A stretch of DNA of 44,273 bases from an uncultured Frankineae bacterium (GTDB lineage Bacteria > Actinomycetota > Actinomycetes > Mycobacteriales > SCTD01). The notes under the pieces are model-generated. The model was not told the DNA's origin and did not search any database. It worked only from the letters and a program-made list of their open reading frames with translations. Made by a program: the position numbers and the translations under genes. Shown here one piece after another: positions 18,261 to 25,541 of this stretch. Every line of letters starts with the position of its first letter. Positions within the stretch are counted from its first letter, which is position 1. Location of the stretch: positions 1 through 44,273 of the forward strand of contig CADCUB010000047.1 in NCBI GenBank assembly GCA_902805775.1, written 5' to 3'.

Positions 18261-19483
18261 CCAGCACCGCACAGATGGAGTACGACCCGTTCGCCGCGGA
18301 CTTCTACGACGATCCGTTCTCGGTCTACCGCTGGATGCGGGACGCGGCACCGGTCTACTACAGCGAGCGCTGGGGGTGGTGGGCGCTGTCCCGCTTCGAC
18401 GACGTCCGCGCCGCGGCGACCGATCCCGACACCTTCCGCAGCTACGAGGGCATCGACATCGACGACACGGCGAAGGACCAGAGCGGTCCGGGATTCCTGC
18501 CCGACGTCGACAACCCCCGCCACGACCAGCTGCGCAAGCTGGTGCAGCCGCACTTCCTGCCGCGCCGCGTTGCCGCGCAGGAGGGGGGCATCCGCGACGT
18601 CGTCCGGTCGCTGGTCGCCGCCTGGCCGCAGTACGGAGCGGTCGATCTCGCCGCGGACCTCGCCTGGCCGCTGCCGAACGAGGTGTTCTTCGACGTGCTG
18701 GGACTGCCGGGCGCGCGTGAGGAGGGTCGCGACCAGCTGACCCGGTGGGTGCACGAGCTGAAGGACCGCACCCCGGGTGATCCCCGGCTGACGCCAGTGG
18801 CGAAGGCTGCCACTGAGGGCATCCAGCGCTACTTCGTCGAGCTGCTGGAGGAACGGCGGCGGGCACCTCGGGCCGACCTCGTGTCGCACCTGGTGCAGGC
18901 GGACATCGACGGGATCCCCTTCGCCGACGAGCACCTCACACCAGCGGCAGAGATCCTCGGTCTGATGATGGTCCTGTTCCTCGGCGGCGTGGAGTCGACC
19001 GCCGGCCTGGTCGCCACCCTGTTCAAGCTGCTGGCCGAGCACCCCGACCAACGTCGGCTGCTCCTGGACGACCCCTCGTTGGTCCCCGCCGCCGTCGAGG
19101 AGACCGTGCGCTTCGCCACGCCGTTGCAGCTCGTAGGTCGGACGACGTCCCGGGAGGTGACGTTGCACGGCGTGACCATCCCGGAGGGAGGTCGAGTCGT
19201 CCTCGTCTACGGCGCAGCCAACCGCGACGAGCGCCAGTTCGCCGGGCCCGACCGCTTCGACGTCACCCGGGGACGCTTCCGCCACCTGGGCTTCGGTGAG
19301 GGGCTGCACGGTTGTCTCGGTGCTCCGCTGGCCCGGCTCGAGGCGAAGGTCGCGGTCGAGGAGGTGCTGCCTCTGCTGGGGGAGTACGACCTCGCCGGGC
19401 CACCGGTGCGCTACCGCAGCACGCCGAACATGTACGTCTGGTCGCACCTTCCCGTGTCTCGTCGCGACGGGGCCGGGTCGTGA
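18257..19483 (+). CDS. Cytochrome P450 (bacterial class, CYP)
   Basis: This is a 408-residue soluble P450. The heme loop reads FGEGLHGCLG with the axial cysteine near residue 353, the K-helix ExxR is EETVR near 282, and the I-helix motif is LGGVESTAG. In that motif the usual acid-Thr pair is Glu246-Ser247, so the proton-relay threonine is replaced by serine. The N-terminus lacks a membrane anchor. The gene overlaps the isomerase by ATGA and the reductase by GTGA, so its redox partner is the next gene. The CYP family cannot be assigned by eye. Sitting in a unit with a polyol dehydrogenase and a TIM-barrel isomerase, it may oxidise or O-demethylate a carbohydrate; a P450 that demethylates 6-O-methyl-galactose is a precedent in marine Bacteroidetes. 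Confidence 0.93.
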   Translation: MTSTAQMEYDPFAADFYDDPFSVYRWMRDAAPVYYSERWGWWALSRFDDVRAAATDPDTFRSYEGIDIDDTAKDQSGPGFLPDVDNPRHDQLRKLVQPHFLPRRVAAQEGGIRDVVRSLVAAWPQYGAVDLAADLAWPLPNEVFFDVLGLPGAREEGRDQLTRWVHELKDRTPGDPRLTPVAKAATEGIQRYFVELLEERRRAPRADLVSHLVQADIDGIPFADEHLTPAAEILGLMMVLFLGGVESTAGLVATLFKLLAEHPDQRRLLLDDPSLVPAAVEETVRFATPLQLVGRTTSREVTLHGVTIPEGGRVVLVYGAANRDERQFAGPDRFDVTRGRFRHLGFGEGLHGCLGAPLARLEAKVAVEEVLPLLGEYDLAGPPVRYRSTPNMYVWSHLPVSRRDGAGS

Positions 19484-20496
19484 GCAGCCCCGTCCCGCAC
19501 ACACAGCTGGAGACCGTCTCGCACGCCGGCACGGTGCTCACCGTCGTAGCCAGTGAGTACGAGGCGAATGTCGTCGTCGAGGCCAAGGACGCGGTGGCCG
19601 ACGGTGTCGTCGCACTGGTCCTGCGCGAGGCGCACGGCCGGCTGCTGCCGGCCTGGGAGCCGGGAGCCCACGTCGACCTGGTGCTCGAGGGCGCACCGAC
19701 GCGGCAGTACTCGCTGTGCGGCGACCCTGCCGACCGGTCGGCGTACCGCCTGGGGGTCCTCCGCGAACCCCAGAGCCGTGGCGGATCCATGCGCGTCCAC
19801 GACCGTCTCGGCGTGGGTGACCGTGTGCGCGTCCGGGGCCCGCGCAACCACTTCCCGCTGGCACCCGCGGAGCGCTACCTGTTCGTCGCGGGCGGCATCG
19901 GCATCACCCCGCTCCTGACGATGGTGGCGGCAGCGGAGGTCTCCGGCACCCCCTGGTCGCTGGTCTACGGCGGCCGGAGTCGAGCCTCGATGGCGTTCCT
20001 GCCCGAGCTGAAGGGCTACGGCGACCGCGTGACGGTCTGCCCGCAGGACGAGGTCGGGCTGCTCGACCTCGACGGTCTGCTGGCCGATCCCGCGCCAGGG
20101 ACCGCCGTCTACTGCTGTGGCCCCGAGCCGTTGCTGGCCGCCATCGAGCAGCGCTGCGCGCCCTGGCCGAGCGGCAGCCTGCACGTCGAGCGCTTCTCGC
20201 CCCGACCGCAGGCCGAGAACGCGCCTCAGCGCAGCTTCGTGGTGGAGCTGGCGTCGAGCGGTCTGAGCCTGACGGTGCCGGCGGACCGGTCGATCCTCGA
20301 GGTCGTCGAACAGGCGGGTGTCGGCGTGCTGTCGTCATGCTCCGAGGGGACGTGCGGTACCTGCGAGACCGCGGTGCTGGAAGGCGTTCCCGACCACCGG
20401 GACGCGGTCCTTGACGAGGTGGAGCGGGCCGCGAACGACTGCCTCATGATCTGCGTGTCGCGGTCCTGCACCGACCGGCTGGTCCTCGAGCTCTGA
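19480..20496 (+). CDS. Phthalate-dioxygenase-type reductase (FMN/NAD/[2Fe-2S])
   Basis: The 338-residue protein has the domain order of the PDR/VanB family. The flavin domain contains RQYSLCGDP and SRGGS (about 75-110), the NAD domain GGIGITPL (near 145) and CCGPEPL (near 210), and the C-terminal plant-type ferredoxin domain has cysteines CSEGTCGTC plus a final MIC (about 287-325). It passes electrons from NADH through flavin and the iron-sulfur centre. The 4-bp overlap with the P450 gene implies that it serves that P450, giving a two-component version of what CYP116B enzymes contain in one chain. The start is GTG 19480. Vanillate demethylase reductases have the same architecture, but no Rieske oxygenase gene is nearby. 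Confidence 0.92.
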   Translation: MSSPVPHTQLETVSHAGTVLTVVASEYEANVVVEAKDAVADGVVALVLREAHGRLLPAWEPGAHVDLVLEGAPTRQYSLCGDPADRSAYRLGVLREPQSRGGSMRVHDRLGVGDRVRVRGPRNHFPLAPAERYLFVAGGIGITPLLTMVAAAEVSGTPWSLVYGGRSRASMAFLPELKGYGDRVTVCPQDEVGLLDLDGLLADPAPGTAVYCCGPEPLLAAIEQRCAPWPSGSLHVERFSPRPQAENAPQRSFVVELASSGLSLTVPADRSILEVVEQAGVGVLSSCSEGTCGTCETAVLEGVPDHRDAVLDEVERAANDCLMICVSRSCTDRLVLEL

Positions 20497-20551
20497 CGTC
20501 CGACCCGGGGCTACTGTCGGCACCGACCGGCTCATCGTTGAAGGGCCCGCC

Positions 20552-20573
20552 GCCGTAGGGGGGCCGTAGGGGG
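20552..20573 (+). repeat. Exact 11-bp tandem duplication containing the lacI Shine-Dalgarno
   Basis: GCCGTAGGGGG occurs twice in direct tandem at 20552-20562 and 20563-20573. The second copy provides the ribosome site, with AGGGGG ending 5 nt before the GTG at 20579. The first copy repeats the same Shine-Dalgarno 11 nt further upstream. Confidence 0.9.
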
Positions 20574-20578
20574 ACTTC

Positions 20579-21607
20579 GTGCCGGAGGACCGAAGTACGT
20601 CCTCGCGCCGACCTCGGCTCGCGGACGTCGCCGCCCATGTCGGGCTGTCGCCCGCCTCGGTGTCCCTGGTCCTGCGCGGCCAGCCCGGGCCGAGCCAGGA
20701 GACTCGCGCCCGGGTGCTCGAGGCCGCGAAGGTCCTCGGCTACCGCGCGGACCGCACGGCGAGCCTGCTCGCCCGCCGCCGGAGCGGGCTGTTCGGGCTG
20801 CTCATCGACGTGCACAGCGCCTTCCACGCCGAGCTCGTCGAGCACGTGCACAGCGCGGCGGAGCGGGCGGGGTACGACGTGGTCCTCAGCACGACGACGC
20901 GGACGCGCTCCGAGGCGCGTGCCGTGGAGACCCTGCTCGACTTCCGCTGCGAGGCGCTCGTCCTGCTTGGTCCGGAGGCGTCCGCGGCGGCCCTCGGAGA
21001 GCTCGACCGCAGCGTCCCCGTCGTCGTGGTCGGGCGTCGGGTGAAGCCCGTCCTCGTCGACGTGGTGCGCAGTGCCGACGACAAGGGTGTGGCCCTGGCG
21101 GTCGACCACCTGGTCGCGCTGGGTCACGCCGACATCGCCTTCGTCGATGGCGGCCGGGGCACGATCGCCGCCGACCGCCGGCGTGGCTACCGCGAGGCCA
21201 TGCGCCGGCACGGGCTGGCCGGCCGGGTCCGCGTCGTCCCCGGTGACCACACCGAGTCAGGTGGCGCACGCGCGGCTCGGGAGCTGGTGGTGCGTGGCCG
21301 CAGCCTGTCCACCGCCGTGCTGACGTCCAACGACCGGGCTGCGCTGGGGCTGATGGACGTCCTGGTCCGGTCGGGGGTCCGAGTGCCACAGGACGTCTCG
21401 GTGGTGGGCTACGACGACAGCTCGCTGGCACAGCTCGCGCATGTCGACCTGACCAGCGTCAACCAGGCCGCCGAGCAGCAGGCTGAAGGGGCGGTGCTGG
21501 CTGCGGCGGAGCGCGTCGAGGGACAACGCGCCGACGCCCGGGAGCTCGTCCTGGAGCCGCGCCTCGTCGTCCGGGGGACCACCGCCGAGGTGCGCGCCGG
21601 CGCTTGA
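20579..21607 (+). CDS. LacI-family transcriptional regulator (1)
   Basis: This 342-residue repressor has an N-terminal LacI helix-turn-helix (RLADVAAHVGLSPASVSLVL) with hinge ARRRSG, and a periplasmic-binding-protein-like sensor domain (about 65-335) with the family phrases HLVALGHADIAFVDG and DVSVVGYDDS. It should bind palindromes of the AAGCGCTT type. Two such sites flank the gene's own neighbourhood, before the dehydrogenase/P450 operon (16383-16396) and directly after this gene (21642-21657). The inducer is probably a carbohydrate. It lies 82 bp after the reductase gene and may be read through from that operon. The start is GTG 20579 with a duplicated AGGGGG ribosome site. Confidence 0.93.
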   Translation: MPEDRSTSSRRPRLADVAAHVGLSPASVSLVLRGQPGPSQETRARVLEAAKVLGYRADRTASLLARRRSGLFGLLIDVHSAFHAELVEHVHSAAERAGYDVVLSTTTRTRSEARAVETLLDFRCEALVLLGPEASAAALGELDRSVPVVVVGRRVKPVLVDVVRSADDKGVALAVDHLVALGHADIAFVDGGRGTIAADRRRGYREAMRRHGLAGRVRVVPGDHTESGGARAARELVVRGRSLSTAVLTSNDRAALGLMDVLVRSGVRVPQDVSVVGYDDSSLAQLAHVDLTSVNQAAEQQAEGAVLAAAERVEGQRADARELVLEPRLVVRGTTAEVRAGA

Positions 21608-21657
21608 CACCGGGGGGCGCTGGGCGGACAGTACGCCAAGGCTTAAAGCGCTTGAAG
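21604..21657 (+). promoter_or_regulatory. Promoter with LacI-type operator (site 2)
   Basis: TTGACA at 21604-21609 overlaps the stop codon of the LacI gene. GACAGT at 21627-21632 is a possible -10 after 17 bp. The palindrome CTTAAAGCGCTTGAAG (21642-21657) follows and matches site 1 over TTAAAGCGCTT and the AA of the right arm. It controls the isomerase gene at 21725. Confidence 0.8.
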
Positions 21658-21724
21658 AGCGGCCAGCCTCCTACGACCTGCGGGCCGTGCCGCAGTCGGT
21701 CCATCATCCTGGAGAGGTCTTCTG

Positions 21725-22717
21725 ATGAAGCTCGGCGCCTACACCGCCTGCCTGCACGACAAGCCGCTCCACGAGGCGCTGGCCGTCCTGCGCGATCTCG
21801 GGCTCGACAGCGCGGAGGTGAACTCAGGGGGCTTCCTGCCCGCACCCCACCTGCCCGTGGAGCAGCTGCGCACAAGCGCCGCAGCACGCGACGACTACCT
21901 CGGCCAGTTCGCCGACGCCGGGATCACCCTGACCGCGCTGAATTGCAACGGCAACCCCCTGCACCCGGACGAGCAGGTTCGGGACAAGCACGGCCAGGAC
22001 GTCCTCGACGCCATCGAGCTCGGGGCGCTGCTCGGGGTACGCCGAGTCGTCACCATGTCGGGACTGCCGGCTGCCGAGGCGGCGGGCACCCTGCCCGCGT
22101 GGTCCGTGCTGCCGTGGGACAGCGCCTACCTCGACGCCCGGGACTACCAGTGGGACGAGGTGGCGCTGCCGTACTGGCGCGACGTGCAGGCCCACGCCGC
22201 GGACGCCGACGTCAAGGTGTGCATAGAGATGCACCCGCACAACGTCGTCTACAACCCAGCGACGATGCTGCGGCTGGCGACGGAGATCGGCGCCACCCAC
22301 GTCGGAGCGGAGATGGACCCGAGTCACCTGATGTGGCAGCAGATCGACCCGGTCGCGGCGGTGGAGCACCTCGGGGAGCTCGTGTACAACGCTGCGGCGA
22401 AGGACATCCGGATGAACGACGCCGCCAGGATCAACGGTGTGCTGGACGACCGCTTCGGCCGTGTCGATCAGGACGACCCGGGGGCCGTCTCGCTCGGCGG
22501 CCGCTACACGTTGAGCCGCTGGCCGACGCAGTCGTCCTGGGACTTCGTCGCCGTGGGGCGCGGCCACGACACCGCGTGGTGGGGGCGCTTCCTGGCGGCG
22601 CTGGAGGCCGTCGACCCGGAGATGGCGGTCAACATCGAGCACGAGGACCAGGAGCTCGACCAGCTCGAGGGGCTCCGCTCGGCCGCCGAGACGCTGCTGG
22701 CCGCGGCTGGGCGCTGA
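21725..22717 (+). CDS. TIM-barrel sugar isomerase/epimerase
   Basis: This 330-residue AP-endonuclease-2-fold protein probably acts on a keto-sugar or keto-inositol. Candidate metal ligands lie in CIEMHPHN (Glu), MDPSHLMW (Asp, His), AAKDIR and NIEHED (Glu). It shares LNCNGNPLHP, TMSGLP, DYQWDEVALPYW, DPSHLMW and IEHED with the gene at 41156-42121, so the two are paralogues of one subfamily. The start is ATG 21725 with GGAGAGG upstream. Its own promoter carries the same LacI operator as the P450 operon, which suggests a shared substrate signal. It ends only 6 bp from the stop of the convergent IolE-like gene. The precise reaction is unknown. Confidence 0.85.
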   Translation: MKLGAYTACLHDKPLHEALAVLRDLGLDSAEVNSGGFLPAPHLPVEQLRTSAAARDDYLGQFADAGITLTALNCNGNPLHPDEQVRDKHGQDVLDAIELGALLGVRRVVTMSGLPAAEAAGTLPAWSVLPWDSAYLDARDYQWDEVALPYWRDVQAHAADADVKVCIEMHPHNVVYNPATMLRLATEIGATHVGAEMDPSHLMWQQIDPVAAVEHLGELVYNAAAKDIRMNDAARINGVLDDRFGRVDQDDPGAVSLGGRYTLSRWPTQSSWDFVAVGRGHDTAWWGRFLAALEAVDPEMAVNIEHEDQELDQLEGLRSAAETLLAAAGR

Positions 22718-22723
22718 CGGCCC

Positions 22724-23620
22724 TCATCCGGTGCTCAGCACCGCCCGCAGGTGCTCGGCGCTGCTGCGCACGTCGGCCAGCGGTCCCTCGCCGCGGGGCT
22801 CGTCGTCGAGGACCGTGTCCTGCTCCATGACGTACCAGCCGTCGTACCCGGACTTTCGCAGGTGCTCGACGATCGCAGTGACGTCCACGTCGCCCGTGCC
22901 GAGCGGGCGGTACATGCCCTGGCACACAGCCTCGTAGTAGGTCAGGCGTCCGTCCTGCACCTGTGCGGCGACTGACGCGTCGACGTCCTTCAGGTGGGTG
23001 TGGGCGATGCGGTCCGGGGCCTGCCGGGCCAGGTCCGCCGGGTCGGTGCCGCCGATGAGCAGGTGCCCGGTGTCCAGGCAGAGGGCCACTTCAGCGCCGG
23101 CGAGGACGCGCTGGACGTCCTCGCCGGTCTCCACCATGGTCCCGACGTGCGGGTGCAGCACGGCTTTGACTCCTGCCTGCGCGGCGACGCTCGCCAGGCG
23201 GTCCAGATTGCGCAGCAGTCGGTCCCACCCCTCGACGTCGAGCGCGGGTCGGCTGTCGTAGCCGTCGAGTCCGGTGACGGCCGACACCACCATGACGTCG
23301 GCCCCGGACGCCGCATACGCGGGCAGGGCCGCTTCGACCTCGGGCACGGGGTCGCGGCCATGGACGTGGAGCAGCAGCGGCGTGAAGCCGCCGAGCGCCT
23401 GCAGGCCGTGACCTGTCAGCACCTCCGCCCGCGCCCGCGGCTCGGCCGGCAGGAAGCCGTCGGGCCCGAACTCCGTGGCAGACAGGCCGAGCTCGGCCAT
23501 CTCGCGCAGCACGCGGTCGGCGGAGAGCTGGTGGCCCCAGCCAGGCACCTCGCAGACGCCCCAGGAGATGGGTGCGCCGGCGATCTTCTCCGGAGCGGTC
23601 TGGTCGGTGCTCTGGCTCAT
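22724..23620 (-). CDS. IolE/MocC-like TIM-barrel protein (putative inosose dehydratase)
   Basis: This 298-residue protein has the N-terminal phrase GAPISWGVCEVPGWG, shared by actinobacterial IolE-like proteins of inositol loci. Later elements are LHPHVGT, LCLDTGHLLIGG, THLKDVD and VMEQDT, which match the metal-binding positions of the IolE group (HPH, Asp-Thr-Gly-His, His-Lys-Asp, Glu). IolE removes water from 2-keto-myo-inositol to give the diketone used by IolD. A second IolE-like gene is found at 31680, and the window does not show which is the true dehydratase. The start is ATG 23620, overlapping the dehydrogenase stop by 4 bp, with GAGGAGG 5 nt upstream. It is the last gene of the GntR-led minus-strand unit. 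Confidence 0.82.
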   Translation of the reverse strand: MSQSTDQTAPEKIAGAPISWGVCEVPGWGHQLSADRVLREMAELGLSATEFGPDGFLPAEPRARAEVLTGHGLQALGGFTPLLLHVHGRDPVPEVEAALPAYAASGADVMVVSAVTGLDGYDSRPALDVEGWDRLLRNLDRLASVAAQAGVKAVLHPHVGTMVETGEDVQRVLAGAEVALCLDTGHLLIGGTDPADLARQAPDRIAHTHLKDVDASVAAQVQDGRLTYYEAVCQGMYRPLGTGDVDVTAIVEHLRKSGYDGWYVMEQDTVLDDEPRGEGPLADVRSSAEHLRAVLSTG

Positions 23621-24615
23621 CGGACCTCCTCGATGCGGACAGGACGGTGCTCGCGCAGTGATCGGCTGCACGCTTCGGCGACGTACTCCGCTTCGAGGGC
23701 GTCGGCCACGGTGCAGGGCGAGGGACGCCGACCGGCGACCACCTCGGTGAACGCCTCGAGCTCGGTGCGGTAGGCGTTGTGGAAGCGCTGCATGAACGCC
23801 GCGTGCGGTGGACCGGCGGGGAACGACGTCCCGGGCTCGACCGACCGCAGCGGCAGGCCGTCCTCCAAGCCGACCGCAACGCTGTCCTTCGAGCCGTGCA
23901 CCTCGAGCCGCACGTCGTAGCCGCGGCCGTTGTACCGGCCGTTGGAGACGAGCGCGAGAGTGCCGTCGTCGAGGGTGAGCAGTGCGGCGGACGTGTCGAC
24001 GTCACCGGCCGTGCTGAAGGACGGGTCCCCCCTGTTGCTGCCCGTGGCGTAGACCTCGACCACTTCGCGGCCGGTGACCCAGCGCACTGCGTCGTAGTCG
24101 TGGACGCCGCAGTCGCGGAACATGCCGCCAGAGGTGGCGATGTACGCCGGTGGTGGTGGCGAGGGGTCGAACGTCGTCGACCGCAGCGTGTGGAGCCACC
24201 CAAGCTCGCCGGAGCGCACTGCGGCCTTGGCCGCCCTGAAGCCGGGGTCGAAGCGCCGCTGGTAGCCGATGTGCACCGGGACCTCGCTACCGTCGAGCCG
24301 GCGCAGCACCTCGACGCTCTGCGGCAACTCCCGGGCGAGGGGCTTCTCGCAGAACACCGGCAGCCCAGCCTCGACGGCCGCAGTCAGAAGACCGGGGTGG
24401 GCGTCGGAGGCGGCAGCGATGACGACGCCGTCCACTCCGGCGCGCAGGACCGCGTCCAGCGAGCCTGCCGCCTCAGCGCCGACCTCGTCGGCGACGTCCT
24501 GGGCTCGCGCGGGGTCGAGGTCGGCGACGACGAGGGAGTCGACGACCGGCAGGGCGCACAGCGTGGCGGCGTGGAACGCGCCGATGCGCCCGAGGCCGAG
24601 CAGTCCGAGTCGCAC
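23617..24615 (-). CDS. Gfo/Idh/MocA-family dehydrogenase, inositol dehydrogenase-like
   Basis: The 332-residue protein starts with a Rossmann motif GLLGLGRIGAFHA, carries CEKPLA near residue 95, and has CGVHDYDAVRW near 170 with the catalytic His and Asp seen in inositol dehydrogenases. It should oxidise an inositol or related polyol with NAD(P). It differs from the dehydrogenases at 16411 and 35681 and is paired with the IolE-like gene. The start is GTG 24615 with GGAAGGA 6 nt upstream. It lies 53 bp after the GntR gene on the same strand, so the two are likely co-transcribed and controlled by that regulator. Confidence 0.88.
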   Translation of the reverse strand: MRLGLLGLGRIGAFHAATLCALPVVDSLVVADLDPARAQDVADEVGAEAAGSLDAVLRAGVDGVVIAAASDAHPGLLTAAVEAGLPVFCEKPLARELPQSVEVLRRLDGSEVPVHIGYQRRFDPGFRAAKAAVRSGELGWLHTLRSTTFDPSPPPPAYIATSGGMFRDCGVHDYDAVRWVTGREVVEVYATGSNRGDPSFSTAGDVDTSAALLTLDDGTLALVSNGRYNGRGYDVRLEVHGSKDSVAVGLEDGLPLRSVEPGTSFPAGPPHAAFMQRFHNAYRTELEAFTEVVAGRRPSPCTVADALEAEYVAEACSRSLREHRPVRIEEVR

Positions 24616-24668
24616 AGGGGTCCTTCCGGCAGGGCGTCGAGCGGCAGGTGCAAACGTCGACCAGGGGG

Positions 24669-25430
24669 TCAGTCGACGGCCAGGTGGATCTCGAAGGAGT
24701 AGTGACCGGCGCGGTAGACGTGGTCGCCGTGCTCGACCACGCGCCCGGCCGAGTCCCAGGCAGTGCGGGTCATGGTCAGCAGCGGCGCGCCGCGCTTCTC
24801 GTGGAGCGTGCGTGCCTCAGCTGGGGTGGCGGCCTTGGCGCCGATCTGCTCGGTCGCCATGCGCGGCTCGGTCCCGGCGGCTCGAAGCAGCTGGTAGAGG
24901 CCGGCGCCCTCCAGGTCCTCACGCCGCAACGTCAGCACGCTGGTCGGGATGACGTTGCGCATGAGCGCCAGCGGCTCCTCACCGGCGTACCGCAGCCGCT
25001 CGAGGTGCGTCGCAGGTGTGCCGTCCGGCACGCCGAGCGCGTGAGCCACGACGTCGCTGACAGGGCGCACCTCGAGGGACAGCACCTCCGTGCGCGGTGC
25101 CCGGCCGGTCTTGGTGAGGTCGTCGTGCAGGCTCGACAGCTCGACCGGGCGGCGGACCTTGGGCTGCACGACCTGCGTCCCGATGCCGCGGCGGCGCACC
25201 AGCAGGCCGCGCTCGACGAGGTAGGAGATCGCCCGGCGCATCGTGGGGCGGGACACCCCCAGCTGGTCCGAGAGGTCCAGCTCGTTCTCCAGACGGCTGC
25301 CGACAGGCAGCTCACCGGACTCGATCATCTCCTCGAGGCGGGTGGCCACCTGGTAGTAGAGCGGGATCGGGCTCAGCCGGTCGACGACCAGCGGCGGGAG
25401 GGGCGTCACCGCGGCGTTCGGATGGAGCAT
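24669..25430 (-). CDS. GntR-family regulator, HutC subfamily
   Basis: This 253-residue regulator has an N-terminal winged helix (PLYYQVATRLEEMIESG, then LGVSRPTMRRAISYL) and a C-terminal UTRA sensor domain (about 95-245, with ALGVPDGTPATHLERLR and the AKAATPAEARTL element). HutC-type proteins release DNA on binding a small ligand, often a sugar phosphate. It is divergent from iolC across 111 bp that contain a 14-bp palindrome, so it probably controls both its own operon and the 12-kb inositol operon. In that sense it is the local counterpart of IolR. ATG 25430 is the start, with GGGAGAG about 6 nt upstream. Confidence 0.93.
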   Translation of the reverse strand: MLHPNAAVTPLPPLVVDRLSPIPLYYQVATRLEEMIESGELPVGSRLENELDLSDQLGVSRPTMRRAISYLVERGLLVRRRGIGTQVVQPKVRRPVELSSLHDDLTKTGRAPRTEVLSLEVRPVSDVVAHALGVPDGTPATHLERLRYAGEEPLALMRNVIPTSVLTLRREDLEGAGLYQLLRAAGTEPRMATEQIGAKAATPAEARTLHEKRGAPLLTMTRTAWDSAGRVVEHGDHVYRAGHYSFEIHLAVD

Positions 25431-25461
25431 GTGGCTCTCCCGCGTTAAGGGGCGTGGGAAG

Positions 25462-25475
25462 TTTGTCCTAACAAA
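25462..25475. promoter_or_regulatory. Putative GntR operator between gntR and iolC
   Basis: TTTGTCCTAACAAA is an inverted repeat with five paired bases per arm and the form expected for HutC-type regulators. It lies about 32 bp before the GntR start and 67 bp before iolC. A TTGACG (25479-25484) immediately to its right is a candidate -35 of the iolC promoter, so bound repressor would block it. Confidence 0.65.
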
Positions 25476-25483
25476 GTCTTGAC

Positions 25484-25497
25484 GTGACTGGGGTCAC
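25484..25497. promoter_or_regulatory. Second inverted repeat in the gntR-iolC promoter region
   Basis: GTGAC-TGGG-GTCAC is a perfect 5-bp inverted repeat with a 4-bp centre. It lies between the candidate -35 (TTGACG) and the region where a -10 would be expected. It could be a site for a second regulator or simply part of the spacer. Confidence 0.4.
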
Positions 25498-25541
25498 TGT
25501 AGCAACGTTCGTCCGGTCAGCACAGGGGACGGGAGCGCGAG

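Noticed and set aside
22730-22742. Short hairpin GGTGC-TCA-GCACC at the convergent ends of 21725 and 22724 genes
   Set aside because: It has only five base pairs and lies within the coding end of the minus-strand gene, too weak to call a terminator.
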